Shown in pieces: positions 36,602 through 46,322 of a stretch of DNA of 64,000 nucleotides (within the stretch, counting starts at the first letter, position 1; the number at the start of each line of letters is the position of its first letter). The stretch spans positions 62,001-126,000 of the forward strand of contig JABLYA010000001.1 in assembly GCA_013177855.1 (NCBI GenBank). Direction: 5' to 3'. The translations under genes and the position numbers were made by a program. This DNA is from Ignavibacteria bacterium. Its GTDB lineage: Bacteria > Bacteroidota > Ignavibacteria > Ch128b. Below the pieces are notes generated by a model. It was not told where the DNA came from, searched no databases, and saw only the letters and a list, made by a program, of their open reading frames with translations.

Positions 36602-39487
36602 ATGGAGATCCCAAAATTTTTTGAAGACTTTTCATATCGACACATCGGTCCAAACGACAAAGAAATTGACCAGTTATTAAAAGAAATTGGAATTGATTCC
36701 CTCGATAAACTTGTTGCTGAAACTATACCGGCAAACATACGAACGACAGAAAAGCTTAATCTTTCTGAACCTTTAACTGAATATGAACTGATTCAGCATA
36801 TAAAAGAATTAGCGTCAAAAAATAAAGTTTATCGTTCATATATTGGACTTGGTTATTATGGGACAATTACACCAACGGTCATAAAAAGAAATATTTTAGA
36901 AAATCCAGGTTGGTACACTCAATACACTCCTTATCAGGCTGAAATTTCTCAGGGCAGGCTCGAAGCTTTGATGAATTTTCAAACTATGATCGCTGATCTG
37001 ACGAAATTGCCAATTACTAATGCTTCGCTGCTTGACGAAGGTACTGCATGTGGTGAGGCAATGGGTATGATTTACTCAATAATGCAATCATCAAAACCTA
37101 ATGCTAAAGTTTTTCTTGTTGATTCAAAAGTTTTTCCGCACACGATAGATGTAGTGATAACAAGAGCAAATCCTCATGGAATAGAAGTAAAAGTAACAGA
37201 CAAAATTGAAGAAGAACTTAATGAGAATGTCTTTGGAATACTTGTGCAATATCCTGATGGAGATGGTGAGATAAGAGACTATTCTAAACTTTTCGAGAAA
37301 GCAAAAGAAAAAAATATAATGATTGTAACAGCTGCTGATATAATGTCCCTTGTTCTATTGAAATCACCTGCAGAATTCGGAGCTGATGTAGTAGTTGGTT
37401 CAACGCAAAGATTTGGTGTACCGATGGGTTTTGGAGGACCGCATGCAGCGTATTTTGCAACTAAAGAAGAGTTCAAAAGATATGTTCCAGGTAGAATTAT
37501 CGGCCTATCAATTGATCGTCATGGTGATCCTGCATATCGAATGGCTTTACAAACACGAGAACAACATATTAAAAGAGAGAAAGCAACTAGCAACATCTGT
37601 ACAGCTCAGGTTTTGTTAGCTATAATGGCAAGCATGTATGCTGTTTATCACGGACCTGAGGGCTTAAAGAGAATTGCTAATCGTATTAATCTATTCGCAA
37701 GAATTTTAAATCAGAAATTAAAAGAATTCAGATTTGTACAAACAAATAAAACTTTCTTCGATACTTTAAAAGTTGATTTACATTCAAGTCCCGAATTAGT
37801 TATTAAAATAAAAGCAATTGCGGAACAAAAAAGAATCAACTTCAATTATTTTTCCAAATGTTGTGTCGGAATTTCACTTGATGAAACAGTTACATTAAAG
37901 GATTTAAATGATATCATTGAAATTTTTGCTGAAGCTTCAGGAAATGATTTTACATCTATTAAAGATATTAATGAAGTTGAACCAAGCATTCCAGAAAATT
38001 TGCTCCGAGGTGATGAGATCCTTCCACAAAAAGTTTTCAATAGTTATCATACCGAAACCGAGATGATGCGTTATATCAGAATGCTTGAAAGCAGAGATTT
38101 GTCATTGAATTACGGAATGATCCCGCTTGGAAGTTGTACAATGAAATTAAACGCTGCAACCGAAATGCTCGCATTGTCAATGGATGAATTTGCTAACATT
38201 CATCCATTCGTTCCATCTGAACAAGCACAAGGTTACCTCGAACTAATTGATTCGCTTGGAAAAGATTTGCTGGAGATTACTGGTTTTGATGGAATTTCAT
38301 TTCAGCCAAATTCGGGAGCGCAAGGTGAGTTTACTGGATTAATGGTAATTAGAGCTTATCACCATTCAAGAGGTGAAGGTCATAGAAATGTTGTTTTAAT
38401 TCCTGCATCTGCTCATGGAACTAATCCAGCAAGTGCGGTAATGGCTGGAAATCAAGTTGTTGTCGTTAAATGTGATGAATATGGAGATATTGATTTAAAT
38501 GATTTGAAACAAAAAGCTGAACAATTCAAAGATAGACTTTCCGCCTTTATGGTCACTTATCCCTCTACTCACGGAGTTTTTGAAGAAGATATTAAAGAGA
38601 TGTGTGAGATCATACATCATTACGGTGGTCAAGTTTATATGGATGGTGCAAATCTAAATGCTCAGGTTGGTTTGACTAAACCCAAACTAATAGGTGCAGA
38701 TGTCTGCCATCTTAATCTTCATAAAACTTTTGCAATTCCTCACGGAGGCGGTGGTCCTGGAATGGGACCAATTGCTGTTGCAAAGCACTTAGTTCCATTT
38801 TTACCAAAACATTATTTTGTTTCTGTTGGCGGGGATAAAGGAATTAATGCTGTTGCTTCGGCACCCTTTGGCAGTGCAAGTATTTTAACAATTTCTTACG
38901 CCTACATTAAAATGATGGGACCAGAAGGATTAACCAAAGCTTCCAAAGTAGCTATCTTGAATGCTAACTACATTAAAGCACGATTGGAAAAATATTATAA
39001 AGTTCTTTACACTGGTAAACGAGGTAGAGTAGGACACGAATTAATTTTCGATATGAGAGAATTCAAAATGAGTGCAAATATTGAAGTGGAAGATATTGCG
39101 AAAAGATTAATGGATTATGGATTTCATGCACCAACTGTTTCATTCCCGGTTCCAGGAACATTAATGGTAGAACCTACTGAGAGCGAAAGCAAAAAAGAAT
39201 TAGACAGATTCTGCGATGCAATGATTCAAATCAGAGAAGAGATACGAGAAATTGAAATGGGCCTTGCAGATAAAGAAGATAATGTTTTGAAAAATGCTCC
39301 ACATACTCTTAAAGATATTGTAGGTGATGAATGGAAACATAAATACTCTAAGGAAAAAGCAGTTTTTCCGACTACTTTTACTAAAATTAATAAATTCTGG
39401 CCCTATGTTGCCCGAGTTAATAATGCGTATGGTGACAGAAACCTGGTTTGTACCTGTGATCCAATAGAACTTTATATGGAAAATTGA
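36602..39487 (+). CDS. gcvP: Glycine dehydrogenase (decarboxylating), single-chain P-protein
   Basis: The PLP enzyme of the glycine cleavage system. 961 residues in the long form that joins the two halves found separately (GcvPA and GcvPB) in many bacteria. The PLP lysine is K708 in LNLHKTF, followed by a glycine-rich loop and GPI. Start and end (FSYRHIGP; ARVNNAYGDRNLVCTC) match full-length members. No gcvT or gcvH is nearby. A possible -7 element TATATTTG (36562-36569) lies 33 bases upstream, without a clear -33 TTG. Confidence 0.95.
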   Translation: MEIPKFFEDFSYRHIGPNDKEIDQLLKEIGIDSLDKLVAETIPANIRTTEKLNLSEPLTEYELIQHIKELASKNKVYRSYIGLGYYGTITPTVIKRNILENPGWYTQYTPYQAEISQGRLEALMNFQTMIADLTKLPITNASLLDEGTACGEAMGMIYSIMQSSKPNAKVFLVDSKVFPHTIDVVITRANPHGIEVKVTDKIEEELNENVFGILVQYPDGDGEIRDYSKLFEKAKEKNIMIVTAADIMSLVLLKSPAEFGADVVVGSTQRFGVPMGFGGPHAAYFATKEEFKRYVPGRIIGLSIDRHGDPAYRMALQTREQHIKREKATSNICTAQVLLAIMASMYAVYHGPEGLKRIANRINLFARILNQKLKEFRFVQTNKTFFDTLKVDLHSSPELVIKIKAIAEQKRINFNYFSKCCVGISLDETVTLKDLNDIIEIFAEASGNDFTSIKDINEVEPSIPENLLRGDEILPQKVFNSYHTETEMMRYIRMLESRDLSLNYGMIPLGSCTMKLNAATEMLALSMDEFANIHPFVPSEQAQGYLELIDSLGKDLLEITGFDGISFQPNSGAQGEFTGLMVIRAYHHSRGEGHRNVVLIPASAHGTNPASAVMAGNQVVVVKCDEYGDIDLNDLKQKAEQFKDRLSAFMVTYPSTHGVFEEDIKEMCEIIHHYGGQVYMDGANLNAQVGLTKPKLIGADVCHLNLHKTFAIPHGGGGPGMGPIAVAKHLVPFLPKHYFVSVGGDKGINAVASAPFGSASILTISYAYIKMMGPEGLTKASKVAILNANYIKARLEKYYKVLYTGKRGRVGHELIFDMREFKMSANIEVEDIAKRLMDYGFHAPTVSFPVPGTLMVEPTESESKKELDRFCDAMIQIREEIREIEMGLADKEDNVLKNAPHTLKDIVGDEWKHKYSKEKAVFPTTFTKINKFWPYVARVNNAYGDRNLVCTCDPIELYMEN

Positions 39488-39496
39488 GGAAATAAG

Positions 39497-39892
39497 ATGG
39501 AAAATACTTGTGAAATTTTAAAGAACGCTAAAAATATTGCTGTCGTTGGAATTTCTAACAAACCCGGCAGAGATTCAGGTTGGATTGCAAGACTCTTGCG
39601 AGATAGAGGATATAATGTTTTTGGTGTAAATCCAACTTTAAAGGAATTCGATGGAATTCCTGTCTTTAAATCATTAAAAGATATTCCAGAACCAATTGAT
39701 ATCGTTGATATTTTTCGTCGATCAGAATTTGTAACTGAAGTTGTTAAAGATGCAATTGAAGTGAATGCGAAAGTAATCTGGATGCAGCTTGGTGTGATTA
39801 ACTATGAAGCAGAAAAAATTGCTAAAGAGGCTGGTTTAATTGTTATCATGAATAGATGCATTGCAGTTGAGTACCGAAGATGTTTTGGTTGA
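39497..39892 (+). CDS. CoA-binding domain protein (YccU-like)
   Basis: 131 residues forming one Rossmann-like CoA_binding domain: VVGISNKPGRDSG at the nucleotide loop, GVNP, VDIFRRSE, VIWMQLG, and NRCIAVE at the end. In this family the domain binds CoA or a related nucleotide; the physiological role is unknown. It starts 9 bases after gcvP and overlaps the next gene by 13 bases. Confidence 0.85.
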   Translation: MENTCEILKNAKNIAVVGISNKPGRDSGWIARLLRDRGYNVFGVNPTLKEFDGIPVFKSLKDIPEPIDIVDIFRRSEFVTEVVKDAIEVNAKVIWMQLGVINYEAEKIAKEAGLIVIMNRCIAVEYRRCFG

Positions 39893-41247
39893 AAATTTTT
39901 GTAGTGATTGTCTTTCTCTCTAAAGTTTCAACAGCTCAAACTATTTTTAATTTTTTATCAGTACAGGATACATTTAGTCTCCAAAAAAATTATGATATTG
40001 CTAATAACGACGAAAAAATTTTAATTGATGAAATACGCATAATTGGCAACAACAAAACTAAACCTGATATAATCCTTCGAGAGTTAACATTCTCTACAAA
40101 TTCCAGAGTAAGTTATGCAGATTTAAAGTTTAATGAGTCTCGTGTATTCAGCTTAGGAATTTTCAGTGATGTGGAGTTTGTTCTTTCTAAAGAAGAGAAT
40201 AAAAATGTGCTTTTAATTTTAGTCCAGGAATCCTGGTATATCTGGCCCCTTCCTTTTATTGATATCGCTGATAGAGATTGGAAAAAGTTGACTTATGGAT
40301 TACATCTCAATATTCAAAACTTAACTGGAAGAAATGAAAATCTGACAGCTGGATTTAGTCTTGGCTACGATCCGAAATTTTACCTACGTTACTTTAATCC
40401 AATTATCAACAAGCAGCATAACCTTCTTTTGCAGGTGCAAACTTTAATTCAAAGAAGACAAAATCGAAGCATTGAAGCAATAAAGGTTTTCAACAACCAA
40501 AATTATGATGAGAGATATTTTTTGTTCGATTTCCTAGTTGGAAAAAGATTTAATCAATTCAATACAGTTGCTGGTTCGTTCTCTTTTGAATATTTAGAAG
40601 CAGAAGAATATTTACCACTAAGAACAGTTTCTCCAACGGGAATTGATCGATTTCTTTCATTGCAGTTTAGTTATTCATTTGACACAAGGGACTTTACTGC
40701 ATATCCTAAAAAGGGGACGAACATCAATCTTGTCTATCGTAAAGTTGGATTAACTGAATCTGATGTTGATTTTAATATTTTCAATCTTCAGCTCAAGCAA
40801 ATTCAACAGGTGATTTGTCCAATAATTTATTATAGAAATTATACAAGAGTTTTGGCTGGTCCTATCTTGCCTTATTATGCTAATAGTTTTATAGGATACA
40901 GTGAAAGATTGCGAGGACATTTTAGTCAAACATATGAATCGAATTCAATTATCTTTAATACTTTTGAATTTAGATTTCCACTGCTGGAAAAATATTTCTT
41001 AAAACTTCAATTACCTGTAATTCCCGAAGAATTATTGACATATACTTTAAGTCTGGACATTCACACTTTTTATGATAATGTTTTGATGTTCAATAAAAAC
41101 GATAATCTCGCAAAGAAAAAATTAATGAATGGTTTTGGTTTCGGTTTTTCTTTTCTTGTTTTGCCGTATCGTTCAATTAATCTTGAACTTGCATGGAATG
41201 AGAAGTTTCAACCTGAAATAATTTTTGATCTTAATTTTCCTTTTTAA
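39880..41247 (+). CDS. Omp85/BamA-like outer membrane protein with one POTRA domain
   Basis: 455 residues: signal peptide ending STAQ, a single POTRA domain (~45-115: IDEIRIIGNNKTKPDIILREL..., LGIFSDVEF) and a C-terminal barrel (~130-455) ending in Phe (FDLNFPF). BamA has five POTRA domains and ~800 residues, so this is a short relative, similar in layout to other compact Omp85 proteins. Substrate unknown. It overlaps the CoA-binding gene and is followed by rsmE after one base. Confidence 0.8.
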   Translation: MFWLKIFVVIVFLSKVSTAQTIFNFLSVQDTFSLQKNYDIANNDEKILIDEIRIIGNNKTKPDIILRELTFSTNSRVSYADLKFNESRVFSLGIFSDVEFVLSKEENKNVLLILVQESWYIWPLPFIDIADRDWKKLTYGLHLNIQNLTGRNENLTAGFSLGYDPKFYLRYFNPIINKQHNLLLQVQTLIQRRQNRSIEAIKVFNNQNYDERYFLFDFLVGKRFNQFNTVAGSFSFEYLEAEEYLPLRTVSPTGIDRFLSLQFSYSFDTRDFTAYPKKGTNINLVYRKVGLTESDVDFNIFNLQLKQIQQVICPIIYYRNYTRVLAGPILPYYANSFIGYSERLRGHFSQTYESNSIIFNTFEFRFPLLEKYFLKLQLPVIPEELLTYTLSLDIHTFYDNVLMFNKNDNLAKKKLMNGFGFGFSFLVLPYRSINLELAWNEKFQPEIIFDLNFPF

Positions 41248-41248
41248 T

Positions 41249-41965
41249 ATGGAGTTATTTTATTTTCCTGAATTGACAGAAAATCAAAACTTCATCAGAC
41301 TAACTGGTGATGAGTTTCATCATCTAAGCAAAGTTCTTCGAATTAAATTAGGTGATGAAATTTTTTTTACCAATGGGAATGGCATTATTGCGAAAGCAAG
41401 ATTAATAAAAATTACTCGATATGATTGTGAAAGTGAGATTTTAGAATTTAAGCGTTATAATAGAAGTAAGTTGAAATTTGTTGCATTAGTACCAATCCTT
41501 AAACAAGAAGAAAGATTTGAATTTGCGCTGGAAAAATTAACGGAACTCGGGATTGATGAAATTCAACCTTTTATTAGTCAAAGGACGATTAAAAAAAATT
41601 TCCGTTTCGAAAGAGCACAAAAAATTTTAATTACTGCAATCAAACAATCCTTTAATCCTTTTTTACCTAAATTAAGTAATCCGATAGAATTCGCTGAATT
41701 TATTGATGAATTGAATTCTGATGATCTAGTTTTTTTCGGAGAAAGGGAAGGAAGACAATTTTTATCCTTAAGTAAGAATAATTTTGATTCAGATTTGAAA
41801 AGGATAATTTTAACTGTTGGTCCCGAAGGAGCTTTTACTGATGAAGAATTAAATTTACTGAAGCAAAAGAATTCAATTCCTTTGAAACTTGGTGAGAATA
41901 GATTACGAAGCGAGACAGCAATTATATGTCTCGCCTCGCTTTTAAAATCATTTTTTAATGATTAG
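41249..41965 (+). CDS. rsmE: 16S rRNA (uracil1498-N3)-methyltransferase
   Basis: SPOUT-class methyltransferase acting on 16S rRNA. 238 residues: an N-terminal PUA-like part with GDEFHHLSKVLR and the C-terminal knot with VGPEGAFTDEE and LGENRLRSETA, which bind AdoMet. ATG 41249 gives the family start MELFYFPEL; an upstream TTG/ATT extension would reach into the barrel gene. Its stop shares bases with the stop of the convergent punA gene (TTAG). Confidence 0.93.
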   Translation: MELFYFPELTENQNFIRLTGDEFHHLSKVLRIKLGDEIFFTNGNGIIAKARLIKITRYDCESEILEFKRYNRSKLKFVALVPILKQEERFEFALEKLTELGIDEIQPFISQRTIKKNFRFERAQKILITAIKQSFNPFLPKLSNPIEFAEFIDELNSDDLVFFGEREGRQFLSLSKNNFDSDLKRIILTVGPEGAFTDEELNLLKQKNSIPLKLGENRLRSETAIICLASLLKSFFND

Positions 41966-42789
41966 TTATCGATTGTTTTATTCCAGAAACGGGGGATTTC
42001 TTTAATTATTGTTTTAACCAGCTTTGAAAATTTTTCTTTTACAATATTTGCTGTTTCAGTTACTTCTTCATGACTTAATTTGTTTTCGGTTATTCCAGCA
42101 GCATAATTTGTAATGCAAGAAATTGCTATAACCGGTAACTCATTATTAGAAGCGTAAAGAATTTCGGGGATTGTTGACATACCAACTGCATCACAACCAG
42201 CTTTTCGTAAGAAACGAATTTCTGCGGGAGTTTCGTAACTTGGTCCGGATGAATAAGCATATACGCCACGCTTTAATTCAATTCCGATTTTCTTACTTAA
42301 TTCAAAAATAAAATCATTTAAGTCTTTTTTTATTGCAAATTTGTTTTTGGGATACCCTGCAAGCTGCTTGAATTTTGCTTTATAATGAAGAAAGAATAAA
42401 TCATCAATCAACATCAAATCGGCAGGATGTAAGTTTTCAGAAATTCCGCCAGCAGCATTTGTCACAATAAGATATTTCGCATTAAACATTTTTGAAATGA
42501 CAGATGGTAGGATTACTTCATCTGTTGAGTAACCTTCATAAAGATGAATTCTGCCTTTAAAAACAATGTGATAGGAGTTGCTATATTCACACAAAAAAAT
42601 TTTCCCAGAATGTCCTGGAATAGTTGAAACAGGATAACCCTCAATATCTGATGTATTTATTGATGTAACCAAATTAAGTTCATCCGCAAAATCGCCGAGT
42701 CCAGAACCAAGAATTATTGCGGTTTTGATTTTGACATCACCGAATTTTCTTTTAATTGGTTCGAAAATTTTTTGGTAATCTTTCTTCAT
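41962..42789 (-). CDS. punA: Purine nucleoside phosphorylase
   Basis: Phosphorolysis of purine nucleosides to base and ribose-1-phosphate. 275 residues of the trimeric PNP type: ILGSGLGDFAD (phosphate site), GHSGK, TNAAGGI, YETPAEI, GMSTIPE and the substrate Asn in ITNYAAG. The start is ATG 42789 in a TGATG overlap with nupC. It ends the salvage operon and overlaps rsmE tail to tail by 4 bases. Confidence 0.93.
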   Translation of the reverse strand: MKKDYQKIFEPIKRKFGDVKIKTAIILGSGLGDFADELNLVTSINTSDIEGYPVSTIPGHSGKIFLCEYSNSYHIVFKGRIHLYEGYSTDEVILPSVISKMFNAKYLIVTNAAGGISENLHPADLMLIDDLFFLHYKAKFKQLAGYPKNKFAIKKDLNDFIFELSKKIGIELKRGVYAYSSGPSYETPAEIRFLRKAGCDAVGMSTIPEILYASNNELPVIAISCITNYAAGITENKLSHEEVTETANIVKEKFSKLVKTIIKEIPRFWNKTIDN

Positions 42790-44141
42790 CACAGAATAAA
42801 TCCTGCAATTGTTGCCGTTAATAGATTTGCTAAGGTTCCGCCAGCTACTGCTCTCAAACCCAGAGCAGCAAGATCTTTTCTCCTTTCAGGAGCAAGAGGA
42901 GAAATTCCACCAATCTGAATTGCTATTGATGAAAAATTAGCAAATCCACACAAAGCAAATGTAGCCATTGTAATTGACTTTTCAGTTACAAACTTCCCTT
43001 GTTGAATTAATGATGACATATCAAGATATGCGACGAATTCATTAAGAACGATCTTTGTTCCAATCAAGCTTCCAAAATTAATTGCATCCTGCCATGGAAT
43101 TCCAATTGCAACGGCAAGAAATTGCAAAACTAATCCAAAGATTAGTTGAAGATTTAGAGGTTGTTTAAAATGTTCCATTGTTATTGAATTTAATCCAGTG
43201 AAACCACCGATCCATTCAAGTAAATAATTTATCAATGCAATTAGTGCAATGAATGCAATTAACATTGCACCAACATTTAGAGCGAGTTTCAATCCGTCTG
43301 ATGCACCACCAGCAGCTGCTTCGATTGCATTAGAAGCATTTTTTTCAATTTTAACTTTGACAGTTCCTTTTGTAACAGGATCACCTGTTTCGGGATAAAT
43401 TATTTTAGAAATTGCTAGTGATGCTGGTGCTGCCATTACACTTGCACCAAGCAGGTGAGTCGCAAATTTCAAAAGAGCTTGATCAGTTGGTAGGTTATGG
43501 GCCGCAGCGTAAGCTGCACCAAGCATTTGAATATAAGCTGCCATCACACCGCCGGCAATTGTAGCCATTCCACCAACCATAATAGTAAGTAGTTCTGAGT
43601 TTGTTAGATCTTTTATAAAAGGTCTAATCATCAAAGGTGCTTCAGTTTGACCAACAAAAATGTTTGCGCTATTTGATAAAGATTCAGCGCCACTTGTTCC
43701 CATCAACTTTGCCATAATCCATGCAAATGCTTGAACAATTCTTTGCATCACACCAAGATAATAAAGAAGGGACATTAAACTCGAAAAGAAAATGATTGTC
43801 GGTAAGACCTGAAACGCAAAAAAGACACCCATACTTTCAGGATTTCCTGGTCCCAATGCGAGCTTCCCAAAAACAAATTTTGCACCTTCCGTTGTGAATT
43901 GAAGAATAATTACAAAAAAGTTTGCAAGCCAGTTAAAAAATAATTTAGGCCAGAGCAGTGGCCCGAATATTTTTCCAAGATCATCACCACGAAGAATAAA
44001 GACTGCAAATACAAATTGAATTGCAAAACCAGATATAACAAGTCGCCAGTTTATTTTTCTTTTGTTGTTTGACATCAAGAATGCTAGAAAAATAATTACG
44101 AGCATTCCAAAAATTCCGTTTAGAATAGATAGAAAATTCAT
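42789..44141 (-). CDS. nupC: Concentrative nucleoside transporter (NupC/CNT family)
   Basis: Imports nucleosides with H+ or Na+. 450 residues, with the CNT Nucleos_tra2/gate helices: GQTEAPLMIRPF (substrate-binding GQTEAP), SNSANIFVG and CGFANFSSIAIQIGG. The ATG at 44141 is preceded by GGAGAG on the coding strand and gives a normal membrane start; an ATG 39 bases earlier would overlap tdk and add a polar stretch. Placed between tdk and punA, its substrates are probably the nucleosides these enzymes use. Confidence 0.92.
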   Translation of the reverse strand: MNFLSILNGIFGMLVIIFLAFLMSNNKRKINWRLVISGFAIQFVFAVFILRGDDLGKIFGPLLWPKLFFNWLANFFVIILQFTTEGAKFVFGKLALGPGNPESMGVFFAFQVLPTIIFFSSLMSLLYYLGVMQRIVQAFAWIMAKLMGTSGAESLSNSANIFVGQTEAPLMIRPFIKDLTNSELLTIMVGGMATIAGGVMAAYIQMLGAAYAAAHNLPTDQALLKFATHLLGASVMAAPASLAISKIIYPETGDPVTKGTVKVKIEKNASNAIEAAAGGASDGLKLALNVGAMLIAFIALIALINYLLEWIGGFTGLNSITMEHFKQPLNLQLIFGLVLQFLAVAIGIPWQDAINFGSLIGTKIVLNEFVAYLDMSSLIQQGKFVTEKSITMATFALCGFANFSSIAIQIGGISPLAPERRKDLAALGLRAVAGGTLANLLTATIAGFIL

Positions 44142-44146
44142 TTTAA

Positions 44147-44722
44147 TTACTCTCCGTAAATTGTATGACATTTTCTGCATCGTGCTTCATAAATATCTGA
44201 AGCACCAACAATTACTCGATCTTTTGATGGAGTTTTTCGCTGTGTTCTATTCGCTGGATTTCCGCAGACGACACAGATCGCTTGAGTTTTTGTGATATAC
44301 TCTGCAATAGCCAAAAGCTGAGGCATTGGTTCAAATGGTTGTCCACGATAATCTTGATCAAGTCCTGCAATTATTACTCTTTTACCTTCATCAGCAAGTT
44401 TATTGACAACATCCACTATATTCATTTTGAAAAATTGAGCTTCATCAATTCCCACAACCTGTGCATCTTTTGCAAGCTCTAAAATTTCAGAAGCATCTTC
44501 AACAATTTCGGAAGGAAGTGACTGCTCACTATGAGAAACTATCTCACGCTCAGAATAGCGATTATCAATCTTGGGTTTGAATACAATCACTTTCTGCTTT
44601 GCAATCATTGCTCGGCGTAATCTACGAATTAATTCTTCTGTTTTACCGCTGAACATACAACCAGCAATAACTTCGATCCAACCAGTTTTGGCAGGAGTTT
44701 GGTGAGGCATAAATTCATTCAT
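44147..44722 (-). CDS. tdk: Thymidine kinase
   Basis: Phosphorylates thymidine (and deoxyuridine). 191 residues of the tetrameric type II class: P-loop GCMFSGKT (21-28), DEAQFF catalytic segment, the lasso region, and zinc-binding cysteines CVVCG and CRKCH. It overlaps cdd by 4 bases (ATGA). Confidence 0.95.
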   Translation of the reverse strand: MNEFMPHQTPAKTGWIEVIAGCMFSGKTEELIRRLRRAMIAKQKVIVFKPKIDNRYSEREIVSHSEQSLPSEIVEDASEILELAKDAQVVGIDEAQFFKMNIVDVVNKLADEGKRVIIAGLDQDYRGQPFEPMPQLLAIAEYITKTQAICVVCGNPANRTQRKTPSKDRVIVGASDIYEARCRKCHTIYGE

Positions 44723-45123
44723 TGTGTAACTCCCTTTAAATTTTCGTCTCCAAATGGAAAAGGAAGAAAATCAGATGCTTTAAATGTTTTTGTATTTTTA
44801 TTTCCATCAATTAAGATTACATCAATATCACCGCACAATTCCCATATAATCTGACGACAGGCACCGCAGGGTGGACAAAAATTCTTATCATCTGACGAAA
44901 TAGCAATTGCTTTAAATCTCCTTTTGCCTTCACTGTATGCTTTGAAGATAGCTGTTCGTTCAGCACAAATTGTTAATCCATAAGATGCATTCTCAACATT
45001 GCAGCCAGTGATTATTTCGTTGTTATCAGTTAAGAGGGCGGCTCCTACTCTAAATTTCGAGTAAGGTGAATATGAAAAATTTTTTGCTTCAATAGCTTTT
45101 TCTATTAACTTATCTCTATCCAT
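44719..45123 (-). CDS. cdd: Cytidine deaminase
   Basis: Deaminates cytidine and deoxycytidine to uridine forms. 134 residues of the small tetrameric class: [18 protein letters not shown] (zinc Cys with catalytic Glu) and [12 protein letters not shown] 45123 is preferred to an in-frame TTG three codons upstream. First gene of the salvage operon, with a promoter candidate directly upstream. Confidence 0.94.
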   Translation of the reverse strand: MDRDKLIEKAIEAKNFSYSPYSKFRVGAALLTDNNEIITGCNVENASYGLTICAERTAIFKAYSEGKRRFKAIAISSDDKNFCPPCGACRQIIWELCGDIDVILIDGNKNTKTFKASDFLPFPFGDENLKGVTQ

Positions 45124-45141
45124 AACGCTCAAAAATTTTTG

Positions 45142-45172
45142 TGAATATATTTATATGCTTACGATTTAACAA
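45142..45172 (-). promoter_or_regulatory. Candidate promoter of the nucleoside salvage operon
   Basis: On the minus strand, TTG (45172-45170), 20 bases, then TATATTCA (45149-45142), six of eight matches to TAnnTTTG allowing the free positions. The spacing equals the stronger promoters in this window. The ATG of cdd lies 19 bases downstream. Confidence 0.42.
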
Positions 45173-45244
45173 CTAAATGACAATAATTTGCTCCAACTCA
45201 AAAATTTTTTTTAACTTAACAACGAAGATAATACGGAAATTACT

Positions 45245-45639
45245 ATGGGGTAAATTTTAGAATTATTGTTTTCATTCTCCTTTTCATTCTAACAGGATGT
45301 CGAGAAGATAATCAACCTTTAGAAGAACTTGTTTATTTTCCTACATTTACAAAAAATGAATTTCAAATTCTTAAACCCCGAGGTGGAGATTTGTGGGTTA
45401 TTAATGAGACTTATGAAATAAAGTGGTTACCATCATCGAGAGCTAAATTTGTCGTTATCGAATTATATCGAAAAAATACTTTGAAAAAAGTAATTTCACC
45501 TAAAACAGATAATGACGGTTTGTTTTTATACAGAGTTGATTCAGATCTTCAATCATCAAATCTCTATAAGATTAAGTTGATTAATTATGACGATACAACT
45601 GAAATAGCAGAAAGTAATTATTTTTCGATTAGACAATGA
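45245..45639 (+). CDS. Small lipoprotein with Kre9/KNH-like domain; start unclear, possibly frameshifted
   Basis: The frame open from 45232 to 45639 encodes a lipoprotein signal (FRIIVFILLFILTGC, Cys codon 45298) and a ~95-residue beta domain with FQILKPRGGDLWVINETYEIKW features, as in Kre9/KNH-type domains of secreted proteins. No ATG, GTG or TTG exists in this frame before the signal. The ATG at 45245 is one frame off and meets TAA after one codon; one extra G in the GGGG run (45247-45250) would join it to the signal peptide. Otherwise an ATT at 45262 or 45265 would have to start translation. A TTG at 45391 would lose the signal. The stop overlaps the pcm start. Confidence 0.55.
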
Positions 45640-46322
45640 AAGTAAAAGTTATCACAGCAGTTATTTTATTCTTGCTCGGAATTTTTGATGACCCATTCAA
45701 AACGAATAGAGAAAGAATGGTTAATCTTCAAATCAGAGCTCGTGGAGTTAAGAACGAAGCTGTCCTCAATGCAATGCGGAAAGTTCCCCGACATCTCTTT
45801 GTACCAAAGTCGAGAATAAGCGAAGCGTATGATGATGGTCCAGTTCCAATTGGATATGGTCAGACAATCTCTCAACCTTTTATAGTTGCTTATATGACTG
45901 AAGTAATCGAACCGGAAAAGTGCAAGAAAGTTTTAGAAATTGGAACAGGTTCGGGATATCAAGCGGCAATTCTCGCAGAAATAGTGGATTCAGTTTTTAC
46001 AATTGAGATAATAACTGAACTTTATAAGGAAGCCAAAGATAGATTAGAGAAATTGGGATATAAAAACATTAAAGTGAAAAATGCAGATGGCTATTATGGA
46101 TGGAAAGAACACGCTCCATTTGATGCAATTGTAGTAACGGCTGCAGCAGAATTTGTCCCTCCGCCATTGATTGAACAGTTGAAGGAAGGTGGTAAAATGG
46201 TTATTCCAGTTGGATCTCCGTTTTATACTCAAAATTTAATTTTAGTTGAGAAGAAAGATGGAAAAGTTTTTTCAAAAAATTTGATACCAGTCAGATTTGT
46301 ACCTTTTGTTAGGGGAAAATGA
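45636..46322 (+). CDS. pcm: Protein-L-isoaspartate O-methyltransferase with N-terminal hydrophobic segment
   Basis: Repairs isoaspartyl residues using AdoMet. 228 residues: GYGQTISQPFIVAYM and the AdoMet site LEIGTGSGYQAAILAE, then DAIVVTAAAEFVPPPL. The ~20 residues before the usual family start (RERMVNLQIRARGV) form a hydrophobic stretch VITAVILFLLGIF, a signal peptide or anchor, so this copy is probably exported. It overlaps the genes on both sides by 4 bases. Confidence 0.9.
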   Translation: MKVKVITAVILFLLGIFDDPFKTNRERMVNLQIRARGVKNEAVLNAMRKVPRHLFVPKSRISEAYDDGPVPIGYGQTISQPFIVAYMTEVIEPEKCKKVLEIGTGSGYQAAILAEIVDSVFTIEIITELYKEAKDRLEKLGYKNIKVKNADGYYGWKEHAPFDAIVVTAAAEFVPPPLIEQLKEGGKMVIPVGSPFYTQNLILVEKKDGKVFSKNLIPVRFVPFVRGK

